Positions 16,771 through 25,218 of a stretch of DNA of 64,000 nt are shown here, in pieces; positions within the stretch are counted from its first letter, which is position 1, and each line of letters starts with the position of its first letter. The notes beneath the pieces were generated by a model that did not search any database, was not told where the DNA came from, and saw nothing but the letters and a program-made list of their open reading frames with translations. The position numbers and the translations under genes are program-made. This DNA is from Myxococcus virescens (GTDB lineage: Bacteria > Myxococcota > Myxococcia > Myxococcales > Myxococcaceae): positions 186,001-250,000 of the forward strand of contig NZ_FNAJ01000006.1 of NCBI RefSeq assembly GCF_900101905.1, read 5' to 3'.

Positions 16771-18813
16771 CTATGGCTGAGCGGAGGGAGCTGGCTCCGG
16801 GAAGTGGTAGACGTTTCCATCATCGCCGACGATCCAGAAGTTGCTTGAGGAGGTCATCGCGATGTCGCGGAGCTGCACGCTTGGCTCGCCCGTAGCGAAG
16901 GATGGAGCCTTGGCCCAACCGTAAGGGGTCAACCGCTGCAACCTTCCTACGCTATCTTCGTTTCCAATGATGTAGGCATTCTTTGTCCCGGGCGGAGCAG
17001 CCACACTGACGTAGTTGATCGCAGCCCCTGAAGGAGAGAGTACCCGCTCCCAGTCCCTCGACTGGCCGCCGCCTTTCACCACCAGGCCTCCGTCACCCAC
17101 CGCATAGATGAGCGTCGAGTCCGCAGCCCATACCGCTCGCAAGCCGCCGTTGTAGCCTGTGGTCCCCTGGAGGTTGTGCGCAGCCGGAGTGCCCCAGGTA
17201 GTGTTGCGGATATAGAGATTCACCACCGGCGTCAGCGGTGACGACTCTCCTGTCGAGCCCACCGCATACAGCGCATCATTGCCGAGTGCATGGAGCCCCC
17301 AGTACCGGCCGGATGAGTCGTGGCGCTGGGCAGCGCCTGTCCACTCATACAAGTGGCCCAAGGTGGAGACCATGAATACTTGAGCTGGATTTCCTACTCC
17401 AACGACACTGGAGAAGTAATCGCTGTTGCCTTGAAGGTTGCTCTGGATTGGGGAACAGGAACCGCCGTTGTGCTCGCCAATCCAACCGTCTTCACCGACC
17501 ACGACAAGATAACTGTTATTGGGATTGAGCCACGCCGCGTGCCAATCCAGCGTGTTTCCGGCCGGCCCGCACCGAGTCGTCGTATCCCCGCTGTGACTCA
17601 CGAACGCTGAAGTCGCGTCCATCTTCACCGCAAGCCTGCCATCCAATCCCGCCACCCACACCGGGTAACCATCCGGGTGCACGGCCACCGTCCTCCAATT
17701 GCCCCCTGCCAGCACGGGGTCTTCCACCTTCTTCAGCACGCCGCAGGACATCTCCTCATCCACCTGCCCGTCGCAGTCGTTGTCCAGCCCGTCGCAGACC
17801 TCCGTCGCCTGGGTGTTCGTGTCGGGGTCAGCGTCGTCACAGTCCCGCGTGTTGTCCGCCATCATCGGAGGCACAGGCGCGCCAGGGCACAGCTCTCCCA
17901 CCGGCGCGCTATCCTTCTCGCCCTCTCCGTCGCTGTCCGCGTCCGCGTAGAGCGGAGTCGAAGGCGTGCCGACGCAGACCGTCCCCGTCTGCGTGTCGTT
18001 GCATGCATACATCCCGTTGCAGGCTTCCGTGCAAGCCGTCCCCAGTGCACCAGGCCCCTCCGTGAACAACTCGTCGACTCGACTGTCGCAGTTGTCGTCC
18101 ACGCTGTTGCACTTTTCCTCGGCGGTCGGATGAACGTCGGCCCGCTCGTCGTCACAATCCCCCGTCACCTCGACATGAAGTTCACTCGGCGGGTCACAGG
18201 CATCCGTCCCGGGTCCATTGCGTCCGAAGCTGTCGCGGTCGTTGTCCAGGTACCAGGTCTTGTTAACGACACCCGTTTCCATCTGGCCGTCGCAGTTGTC
18301 ATCCAGGCCGTTACAGAGCTCCGCCGCGCCAAGGTAAGCCGTCTCCCGCGAGTCATCGCAGTCCGTCCCCCGGTTCATCGGACCACCCGGTGGGACGAAG
18401 CCGTCACCGTCCTCGTCAGCGGTGTGCAAGTCCTCGAGCAACCACTCCTGCCGGCCCGCGGAGGCGAAGCTGAAGGTCCGCTTCCGCTCATCCACCAACT
18501 GCGCCTCCGCGCACCCCTTCTCGAAAACCTTGACGGTGATTTCGACGTCCCGCGACCAGTCCGCCTTCCGGAAGACGGCGACGTTCAACACCGGGTCGTT
18601 GGAGTCGAACTGGGACTCCTTGAACTCCGCGCGCTCCGTCTCACCGGTGCCACCATGGGCCTCCACCGTGATGCAACCCTTACTGAATTGCGGGTGGTGG
18701 CCAATCTTGACGTGAACCGCGGCCTGCTTCGTGTCCGGCTCTTTCGAGTCCTTCTTGCAGGCCAGCAACAACAGAGGCAGGAGGAGGATGGCGGATTGAC
18801 GCATAGGGTGCAC
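16771..18813 (-). CDS. MopE-repeat lipoprotein, copy B
   Basis: 680 residues. The signal peptide ends in a lipobox (LLLPLLLLACKK). The start is the GTG at 18813 or the ATG at 18804. The N-terminal ~130 residues are unique (HVKIGHHPQFSKGCITVEAHGG...) and resemble a small beta domain. The MopE-type metal-binding repeats (CNGLDDNCDG and related) and the C-terminal propeller-like part follow, shared with copy A. Long stretches are almost identical even at DNA level: 14749-14933 and 17526-17720 differ at only a handful of positions. This implies a recent duplication or gene conversion. The role is unknown; surface location is inferred from the lipobox and the clade. Confidence 0.85.
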   Translation of the reverse strand: MHPMRQSAILLLPLLLLACKKDSKEPDTKQAAVHVKIGHHPQFSKGCITVEAHGGTGETERAEFKESQFDSNDPVLNVAVFRKADWSRDVEITVKVFEKGCAEAQLVDERKRTFSFASAGRQEWLLEDLHTADEDGDGFVPPGGPMNRGTDCDDSRETAYLGAAELCNGLDDNCDGQMETGVVNKTWYLDNDRDSFGRNGPGTDACDPPSELHVEVTGDCDDERADVHPTAEEKCNSVDDNCDSRVDELFTEGPGALGTACTEACNGMYACNDTQTGTVCVGTPSTPLYADADSDGEGEKDSAPVGELCPGAPVPPMMADNTRDCDDADPDTNTQATEVCDGLDNDCDGQVDEEMSCGVLKKVEDPVLAGGNWRTVAVHPDGYPVWVAGLDGRLAVKMDATSAFVSHSGDTTTRCGPAGNTLDWHAAWLNPNNSYLVVVGEDGWIGEHNGGSCSPIQSNLQGNSDYFSSVVGVGNPAQVFMVSTLGHLYEWTGAAQRHDSSGRYWGLHALGNDALYAVGSTGESSPLTPVVNLYIRNTTWGTPAAHNLQGTTGYNGGLRAVWAADSTLIYAVGDGGLVVKGGGQSRDWERVLSPSGAAINYVSVAAPPGTKNAYIIGNEDSVGRLQRLTPYGWAKAPSFATGEPSVQLRDIAMTSSSNFWIVGDDGNVYHFPEPAPSAQP

Positions 18814-18936
18814 TCTACCCCAACCCCAGGCGTGACTTGCTCAGAAGCCGACTCACCCCAAAGTCCGCCCAATTGAAAGACCATGGACATCTCACAGCAA
18901 GGATGAACTTCGGCACACCCACGTGTGCCTTTGCCA

Positions 18937-20259
18937 TCACGGCTGTGAGGCCAACCGCCCTGGAGGCACAGTCTCCGTCCCACGCCGACGCAACTCAGGG
19001 GACGCCACCGCGAACCCTTCCGGCAACATCCGGAGAATGCGCTCGCGCCGGTGCTTGGAGCCTTCCAGCCGCCGCTCCAGCAAGGCCTTCTGCGCGCGAG
19101 TCTCCTTGTCCAGAGGCGCGGGGCGCGCCGCCAGCAACGCCAGCCGCGCCGTCACCTCCTCCACCTCCCGGTCGATGAGCACTGGCTGGATGTTCCGCGA
19201 CTCATTTCGCGCCCGCCCCACCGCGTTGTTCTCAATCCACACCGGCAGCACCGCCACTTCCTCCAGAGCCACCGACACACCGGGCATGGGCCGCACCAGC
19301 GACAGCCGCAGCAACATCGAGTCCCGCCGGTCGCCCCCCGACTGCTTCGCCCCCACCTCGTGCCGGTAGAAGCGGTCCTGGTTCGCCACCAGGTTGCCCA
19401 GCGAGTACGCGATGAGCCCCTTGCGCCCGTCCACCGTCTGGTACGACTCCAGCGGCTGGAGCACATGCGGATGGTGCCCGATGACCGCCCTCGCCCCCGC
19501 GTCCAGCAGCGCGCGGCCCAGCTCGCGGTCCTCGGGCCGTGGCTCTCCTTTGTACTCCGTCCCCCAGTGCGCCAGCACGATGAGCGCGTCACACCGCGCC
19601 GCCGCGGCGCGCACGGCTTCCATGACCTGTTCGGGCTGAATCCCCCGGTGCGCTTCGTGCCCCGCATAGGGCACCAGCGCGACGTGCGGCGCCTGCGCAT
19701 CCTTCGGATTGCTGAAGCCATTCAGCATGCGCGTGAAGGACAGGAACCCCACCTTCACGCCGCGCACGTCCACGAAGGCTGGCTCCCACGCGGCGTCCTT
19801 CGTCGCGCCCGTGCCCGTATGACGGATGCCCGCCGCATCCAGGTGCCGCAGCGTCTCCAACATGCCCGCGGGGTGCTGGTCCCTCGCGTGGTTGTTCGCG
19901 GTGGAGACCACCTTCACCCCGGCCGAGGCCAGCGCATGCACCATGGCCGACGGCGCGTTGAACAAGAGCTCCCGCGCGACCGCCTTCTTGTTGTCGGTAA
20001 CGGGCGTCTCCAGATTCACGACGCCCACGTCCGCCGTGCGCAGCACGTCCGCGATGGGCCCGAAGACGTGGTCCCAGCCCTCATGGTTGAGCGAGGGCGC
20101 CTGGCCTCCTTCCGGCGGCGGCGCCCCGGTGCGGGCGTGCAGCCTCGCGACCTCCTTCACCTCGCCATGGGGAATCACATCCCCACCGAACACCAGCTCC
20201 ACGCGCGTGGGGGCGGAGGCACAAAGCAGGGGCAACAGCAGCAGGACGGAGGCGGACAC
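18937..20259 (-). CDS. CapA-family (PGA_cap) metallophosphatase-like protein
   Basis: 440 residues from a GTG preceded by GGTGGAGG, with a short signal peptide (VLLLLPLLCASA). The CapA/calcineurin-like blocks are present in order: FGGDVIPHG, GVVNLETPVTD, VVSTANNHARDQ, IVLAHWGTEYKG and AVIGHHPHVLQPLE. The Asp/Asn/His residues of these blocks bind the metals. Related proteins act in poly-gamma-glutamate capsule synthesis or in envelope processes. With no pgs genes nearby, a capsule role cannot be assumed. It is a single gene on the minus strand. Confidence 0.85.
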   Translation of the reverse strand: MSASVLLLLPLLCASAPTRVELVFGGDVIPHGEVKEVARLHARTGAPPPEGGQAPSLNHEGWDHVFGPIADVLRTADVGVVNLETPVTDNKKAVARELLFNAPSAMVHALASAGVKVVSTANNHARDQHPAGMLETLRHLDAAGIRHTGTGATKDAAWEPAFVDVRGVKVGFLSFTRMLNGFSNPKDAQAPHVALVPYAGHEAHRGIQPEQVMEAVRAAAARCDALIVLAHWGTEYKGEPRPEDRELGRALLDAGARAVIGHHPHVLQPLESYQTVDGRKGLIAYSLGNLVANQDRFYRHEVGAKQSGGDRRDSMLLRLSLVRPMPGVSVALEEVAVLPVWIENNAVGRARNESRNIQPVLIDREVEEVTARLALLAARPAPLDKETRAQKALLERRLEGSKHRRERILRMLPEGFAVASPELRRRGTETVPPGRLASQP

Positions 20260-20327
20260 GCCTCCACCCTAATCCAGACACCCGGCATCCCTGGAAGGGC
20301 CCCCCGGGTGCCGGCGGACCGCGGCGC

Positions 20328-20549
20328 CTACGGCTTGCCCTTGTCGCTGCTCGCGTCACCCTCGCGCGGGTAGCCACGCTCCTCGCGGGAGTTGCCCTCG
20401 CGGCCCCAGCGGTGGGCCTCGTTCGTCACCTCGCGGTCCTCCGCGTCCCGTCGCTCCGTCTCCGGGTCGCGCATCGACTCACGGAGGCGCGAGTCCGGCT
20501 GCGGGGACTCGGACGAGTCACGTGTCTTCGGCGTGCGCTTCTCCGCCAT
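20328..20549 (-). CDS. Small hydrophilic, probably disordered protein
   Basis: 73 residues from the ATG at 20549, behind a strong GGAGAGGAGAA site; the open frame to 20594 lacks such a site. The protein is almost wholly charged or polar (MAEKRTPKTRDSSESPQPD..., many Arg/Glu/Asp) with no hydrophobic core. It is therefore probably disordered, like small stress-type hydrophiles. No family is recognised. It diverges from the ferric-reductase-like gene. Confidence 0.65.
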   Translation of the reverse strand: MAEKRTPKTRDSSESPQPDSRLRESMRDPETERRDAEDREVTNEAHRWGREGNSREERGYPREGDASSDKGKP

Positions 20550-20750
20550 CGTCGTTCTCCTCTCCTGGCATGCGTCCCTCCGAACGATGTGCACGCCCTC
20601 GCGGTGGGGCCAGGGGGCCCCGGGCCCCGCACACCTGGCCGCAGGGACGGACGGCGCGGGTCATTCCGTGAACAGTGCGAGCGATACTTGCCTGCTTCCA
20701 CGTTCTCCGCGATCGCATCCCGGGCTACGGGGCCTGATGGGAGTTTCCGC

Positions 20751-22067
20751 ATGAACCGCGTGGTGTCTGGCTTCTTCTGGATCAGTCTCTACCTGCTGGT
20801 CGTGCTGGTGCCCGTCTTCCTGATGCTCATCCCCCCAGCCCCGTCCGGGCGGTCCTTCTGGCTCGAGCTGTCCGTGGCGCTGGGCTTCGTGGGACTGACG
20901 CAGATCGCCGTTCAGTTCGTGCTCATCGCGCGCTTCAAGCGAATCACCGCGCCCTACGGCATCGACATCATCCTCCAGTATCACCGGCAGATCGCCATGG
21001 TCGCCGTGTGCCTGGTGCTGGCCCATCCGCTCATCATCGTCATCGACAACCCGTCTCGCCTGAAGCTGCTCAACCCGCTGGGCGGAAACTGGGCCAGCCG
21101 CTGCGCGCTGCTGAGCGTGCTGGCGCTCGTCACCCTGGTGGTGTCATCGCAGTTCCGCGAGCGGCTCAAAATCAACTACGAGCGCTGGCGCCTCCTGCAC
21201 CTGCTGCTGGGCGTGGCCGCCATCGTCTTCGCCCAGCTTCATGTCTCCATGGCGGGCCTGTACACCAACACGCCGTGGAAGCACGCCATCTGGGTGGTGA
21301 CGAGCGTCGCCATGGTCGCGCTCGTCGTCTACCTGCGCGTCCTGCGTCCCGCGTGGCAACGAAACTACCACTGGCGCGTCGCCGAGGTCCGCACGGAGCG
21401 CGGCGGCACGCATTCCCTGGTGCTGGAGCCCGTGGGCAACCACGGCATGCGCTTCGCCCCCGGTCAGTTCGCCTGGCTCAAGCTGGAGGGCTCCCCCTTC
21501 ACGCTGGAAGAGCACCCCTTCAGCTTCTCCTCCAGCGCCGAGCGCTCGGACCGGCTGGAGTTCGGCATCAAGTCACTGGGGGACTTCAGCGGACGCATGG
21601 GCGGCGTGCCCCCGGGCACCCGCGCGTTCCTCGACGGTCCTCACGGCGCGTTCAGCATCGACCGCTATCCGGCCGTCGGCTACGTGTTCATCGCGGGCGG
21701 CGTGGGTATCACCCCCATCCTCTCCTTCCTGCGCACCATGGCGGACCGGAAGGACCCCAGGCCCGTCACGCTCTTCTACGCCGACACGGCTTGGGAGAGC
21801 GTGGCCTTCCGCGAGGCCCTGACCGAACTGGAGGAGAAGGTGAACCTTCATTGCGTCTACGTCCTCAAGGAGCCCGCGGATGACTGGAAGGGAGAGCGCG
21901 GCGTCCTCACCGGCGAGGTGCTGGACCGGCACCTGCCGAAGGAGAAGCTCGCGCGGTTCTTCTTCATCTGCGGCCCGCCGCCCATGATGGCGGCGGTGCA
22001 CGAAGCCCTGCGGGAGCGCGACGTCCCCGAGGCGCACATCCACCTCGAGAAGTTCAACCTCGCCTAG
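20751..22067 (+). CDS. Ferric-reductase-like transmembrane flavoprotein
   Basis: 438 residues from the ATG at 20751 (GGGAG 7 bases upstream). The N-terminal ~200 residues contain about six membrane helices with histidines suited to heme ligation (QYHRQIAMVAVCLVLAHPLIIV, RWRLLHLLLGVAAIVFAQLHVSM). An FNR-like cytoplasmic part follows, with FAD site (FAPGQFAWLKL, EEHPFSFSSS) and NAD(P)H site (YVFIAGGVGITPILSFLRTM, FFICGPPPMM). It would move electrons from NAD(P)H through FAD and heme across the membrane. A membrane-anchored cytochrome c begins 18 bases downstream and could accept them. Ferric-chelate reduction or oxygen reduction are the options from the family. Confidence 0.85.
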   Translation: MNRVVSGFFWISLYLLVVLVPVFLMLIPPAPSGRSFWLELSVALGFVGLTQIAVQFVLIARFKRITAPYGIDIILQYHRQIAMVAVCLVLAHPLIIVIDNPSRLKLLNPLGGNWASRCALLSVLALVTLVVSSQFRERLKINYERWRLLHLLLGVAAIVFAQLHVSMAGLYTNTPWKHAIWVVTSVAMVALVVYLRVLRPAWQRNYHWRVAEVRTERGGTHSLVLEPVGNHGMRFAPGQFAWLKLEGSPFTLEEHPFSFSSSAERSDRLEFGIKSLGDFSGRMGGVPPGTRAFLDGPHGAFSIDRYPAVGYVFIAGGVGITPILSFLRTMADRKDPRPVTLFYADTAWESVAFREALTELEEKVNLHCVYVLKEPADDWKGERGVLTGEVLDRHLPKEKLARFFFICGPPPMMAAVHEALRERDVPEAHIHLEKFNLA

Positions 22068-22085
22068 GCTGGAGCCTCTGCCACC

Positions 22086-22652
22086 ATGCGACACCTCGTG
22101 GCGAACATCGCCACCTACACCATCGCCGCGCTGCTCATCCTCGGCTCCGCGCTGTTCGCCTGGATGCGCTCCTCTCAGCTCGTCCTCTCCGACGAGTACG
22201 CGACGCTGGCCCGATACGAACCCACCCCGGAGCACGACTTCGAATGGCGCGAAGTGGGCGAGCACGCCTACGCGAGCAACTGCCGCAACTGCCACGGCCG
22301 TGAAGGCCTGGGCTGGGACCAGTACCCCGGCCTCACGGACACCGCGCGCCTCTTCGCCGCGCCGGGGGGACGCGAATACCTGGTGGAGCTGCACCTCCAC
22401 GGACTGACGAGCCCCCGTTGGGGCGCCCCCATGCCTTCCATGGGCCACATGCAGGACGTGGAGCTGGCGGCGGTGCTGAACCACGTGCTCACCCACTTCG
22501 GCAACACGCCCCCCACCGGCGCGCGCCTGTACGTCCCGGCGGACATCGCCGCGCTGCGCGGGCCCAAGCGCTCACCGTGGGAGGTGAATGCGCTCAGGCC
22601 CGGCGGGGATGCACGGGCCGCTGAGCAAGGCGCGCCTCGGCGACAAGAATAG
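22086..22652 (+). CDS. Membrane-anchored monoheme cytochrome c
   Basis: 188 residues: an N-terminal membrane anchor (IATYTIAALLILGSALFAWM), then a cytochrome c domain with heme site CRNCH and a plausible methionine ligand in APMPSMGHMQD. The C-terminal tail is hydrophilic. It lies 18 bases after the ferric-reductase-like gene on the same strand, so the two form an operon. The likely role is periplasmic electron acceptor or carrier for that flavoprotein, inferred from the pairing. Confidence 0.85.
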   Translation: MRHLVANIATYTIAALLILGSALFAWMRSSQLVLSDEYATLARYEPTPEHDFEWREVGEHAYASNCRNCHGREGLGWDQYPGLTDTARLFAAPGGREYLVELHLHGLTSPRWGAPMPSMGHMQDVELAAVLNHVLTHFGNTPPTGARLYVPADIAALRGPKRSPWEVNALRPGGDARAAEQGAPRRQE

Positions 22653-22738
22653 GACGGCGAGCGGCCCCGCCTTCAGCGCGGCCGTGCCCGACACGCCGCC
22701 CGATCTTCACGACGGACAGCGCCGCTCAGAGCCTGCGC

Positions 22739-23248
22739 TCAAGCTCCACGGCGCCGGCGAGCCACCGCGCCCACCAGCAGCGCCACCCCCGCCACGCCCA
22801 GCGCACCCGGCGCCGCTGCACAGCCATCGGAATCGCGGACGTCCTTGCACGTCACCTCCGCGCTGATGGCGAGCCGCTGGTCCACGCCGTCCACCTGCAC
22901 CGTATAGGACTGCTCGACGAAGCGCTCGCTCTCGGACTCCTCCCTGCCGAAGATGAAGCCCGCCTCGTCCCCTGGCGCGAGCGCCTGGGTACACACACTG
23001 TCCGAACAGCTCGACAACGGCCAGTCGACCAGCGTCACCGTCTGCGCACAGGCGTTGCGCACGCTGCTCAGTCCGCATCTGACGGACGCGCGGAAGATGA
23101 GGCACGGCACCTCGGAGACGACGCTCTGGTTCGACGTGGAGCACGGGCACGGCTCCGACTCCGCCCGGGCGATTCCCGACAGTCCCAGCACACTGGCGCA
23201 GCCCAGCCAAACCATCATGCGCCGGGCGCGAACAAGCATTCCTTGCAT
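22739..23248 (-). CDS. Secreted protein with MYXO-CTERM-like tail
   Basis: 169 residues from the ATG at 23248 (the ATG at 23239 is possible; the frame upstream to 23602 is GC-driven). A signal peptide ends near GIARA-E. The mature part has about ten cysteines (CPCSTS, VPCLIF, VRCGL, NACAQ, SSCSDSVC), suggesting disulfides. The C-terminus is a Cys-containing motif, a hydrophobic helix and an Arg cluster (DGCAAAPGALGVAGVALLVGAVARRRR). This is the layout of the MYXO-CTERM sorting signal that is cleaved and used for surface anchoring in Myxococcus. The function of the mature domain is unknown. Confidence 0.75.
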   Translation of the reverse strand: MQGMLVRARRMMVWLGCASVLGLSGIARAESEPCPCSTSNQSVVSEVPCLIFRASVRCGLSSVRNACAQTVTLVDWPLSSCSDSVCTQALAPGDEAGFIFGREESESERFVEQSYTVQVDGVDQRLAISAEVTCKDVRDSDGCAAAPGALGVAGVALLVGAVARRRRGA

Positions 23249-23358
23249 CACTGCACCCCAACCGATTGCGCCGGCCCCGTCCGCGGCGCGCATCCTGTCC
23301 CGGACACGGCCGCGCGCCAAGTCACCGTTGCCGGGTGAGGGGTATCTCCTCCACCGCG

Positions 23359-23994
23359 CTACTTGGTCCCGAAGAGCCGGTCGCCCGCGTCGCCCAGGCC
23401 CGGGAGGATGTAGCCGTGCTCGTCCAGCCGCTCGTCGACGGCCGCGGTGTAGACGTGGACGTCCGGGTGGTGCTCGCGCAGGTTCGCCAGGCCCTCCGGG
23501 CACGCCAGCAGACAGACGAAGCGCAATGAGCCGGGCTTGCTCTTCTTCAGCCGCTGGAGCGCGGCCACCGCCGAGTTCCCCGTGGCGAGCATCGGGTCGC
23601 ACACCACCACGTCCCGGTCCGCGAGCTGGCCGGGCACGCGGTAGTAGTACTCCACCGGCGACAGCGTCTCCGGGTCCCGGTACAAGCCGATGTGCCCCAC
23701 GCGCGCGGAGGGCACCAGCTGCAACATCCCGTCGAGGATGCCCTGCCCCGCGCGCATGATGGCCACCAACACCAGCTTCTTGCCATCCAGCACCGGCGCC
23801 ACCGTGCGCGCCATGGGCGTCTGGATTTCTTCCTCGCGCACCTTGAGGTCTCTCAGCGCCTCATACGCGAGCAGCAGTGAGATTTCCTGGAGCAGCGCCC
23901 GGAAGGAGGCGGTGCTCGTCTCCACCCGGCGCATCTGCGTGAGCTTGTGCTTCACCAGCGGGTGGTCCACCACCGTGCAGTTCGGAAACTCCAT
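23359..23994 (-). CDS. upp: Uracil phosphoribosyltransferase
   Basis: 211 residues, the usual length. It makes UMP from uracil and PRPP. The PRPP-binding motif [18 protein letters not shown] is intact, as are the family N-terminus ([15 protein letters not shown]) and uracil-binding C-terminus ([15 protein letters not shown]). The start has GGAGGA upstream. It is the last gene of a minus-strand run mmsA, urc1, urc4, upp. In the URC route of uracil catabolism a UPRT supplies UMP to Urc1 and Urc4, so a catabolic rather than only a salvage role is likely here. Confidence 0.95.
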   Translation of the reverse strand: MEFPNCTVVDHPLVKHKLTQMRRVETSTASFRALLQEISLLLAYEALRDLKVREEEIQTPMARTVAPVLDGKKLVLVAIMRAGQGILDGMLQLVPSARVGHIGLYRDPETLSPVEYYYRVPGQLADRDVVVCDPMLATGNSAVAALQRLKKSKPGSLRFVCLLACPEGLANLREHHPDVHVYTAAVDERLDEHGYILPGLGDAGDRLFGTK

Positions 23995-24006
23995 TGCGTC
24001 CTCCCG

Positions 24007-25218
24007 TCAGAACACCGTGCCGTCACTGTCCACGCGGATGGGCGGCCCACCCCCGGGACGCCGCTCCGCCGCCACGCGCCGGCCCGCGGTCCACGTGCCA
24101 CCCTGGAGCACCTTCCCCAGCGGCAGCTCCTCCGCGCTCAGGCCCAGCCGGCCACGCACCAGCGCCGCCACCCGGTCCAGCAGCGCCACCGTCAGCGCGC
24201 GCCACTCCACGATGGGCTCGTCACCCGGGTGGAAGGACTGCGTGAAGAGGCGCGGCTCCCGGGGAGACAGCACGCCCAGGTCCACCAGCAGGCCACCGTT
24301 GCGGTACTCGGGCAGGCCCGTGAGGCCATCCAGCTCCGTCACCACCACACCGGCCTCGGACAGCGGCTCCACCAGGGAATACGTCAGCCACTGCGACAGC
24401 TTGTGGAAGGGCACCAGCGCCTCCAGGCTCTCCACCGACCCCAGCGCGGGATGTGGCCACACGTCGCCCAGGTTCACCGCGTCCACCATCACCCGGCCCG
24501 GCCAGATGGGACCCAGCACCTCCAACACCAGCCCCAGCAGCTCCGCGGCGCGCACGCTGCGCTGCTGCGCGGTGATGATGTCCAGCAGCGTCCCTGGCCG
24601 AGGCAGCACCTTCGCCAGCCCGTGCAGCAGGTGCAGCCGGCCCTCCAGCCCATCCACCGGGTTGGCATCCGTCACCTGCATGCCCTGCGCGAGCGCCTCG
24701 CGCGTGAGCCGCCCCAGCGCCTCCGCGTCCACGCGCAGCGGCCGGTCCGGGTCCGACGAGAAGCGCCCCTCCATGAACATGCGGAAGCTGGCCACGGCCA
24801 GCCCCTCGGAGCGCGCCCACGTCTTCCCGCCGGCCTCCTGGTAGCGCCACTGCGGGCCACTGCCCGCGTCCAGCAGCACGCTCACCACCACCAGGTCCAG
24901 CTTCGCGCGCGCCCGCTCTTGAAGAGAGGCGTCCTTCAGCCGCGCCTCCAGCTCCGCCAACCGCGCCACGCCGCCCACGTCGAAGTGGCGCCAGCGGCTG
25001 TGCAGCGGCACGTCCAGCGTGGGGTAGTGCTCGCGCGTCACGTGCAGCACCGTGTCCACGACGATGGGCAGCCGCGACGGCTCGACACGGAAGTGCTCCA
25101 GCTTGCCCGCCAGCCCCAGGTCCAACAGCTGGTGGCAGCGCTCGCGGATGGCGGACGGCGTGCGCAGCCACGCCACCGCGGGAGAGAGGTCCGACCTGGC
25201 CAATGAGGAATCAGACAT
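24007..25218 (-). CDS. urc4: Urc4/Urg3-like uracil catabolism protein (DUF1688)
   Basis: 403 residues. Recognised as DUF1688 by blocks such as LDAGSGPQWRYQEAGGKTW, RSEGLAVASFRMFMEGRFSSDP and the C-terminal FHPGDEPIVEWRALTVALLD. The family (fungal URC4, Aspergillus urg3) is needed for the URC pathway of uracil degradation, in which ribosylurea 5-phosphate is a proposed intermediate. The start overlaps the urc1 stop by 8 bases and the upp start lies 12 bases after its stop, so the three are one transcription unit. The precise chemistry of this family was not settled as far as I know. Confidence 0.88.
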   Translation of the reverse strand: MSDSSLARSDLSPAVAWLRTPSAIRERCHQLLDLGLAGKLEHFRVEPSRLPIVVDTVLHVTREHYPTLDVPLHSRWRHFDVGGVARLAELEARLKDASLQERARAKLDLVVVSVLLDAGSGPQWRYQEAGGKTWARSEGLAVASFRMFMEGRFSSDPDRPLRVDAEALGRLTREALAQGMQVTDANPVDGLEGRLHLLHGLAKVLPRPGTLLDIITAQQRSVRAAELLGLVLEVLGPIWPGRVMVDAVNLGDVWPHPALGSVESLEALVPFHKLSQWLTYSLVEPLSEAGVVVTELDGLTGLPEYRNGGLLVDLGVLSPREPRLFTQSFHPGDEPIVEWRALTVALLDRVAALVRGRLGLSAEELPLGKVLQGGTWTAGRRVAAERRPGGGPPIRVDSDGTVF

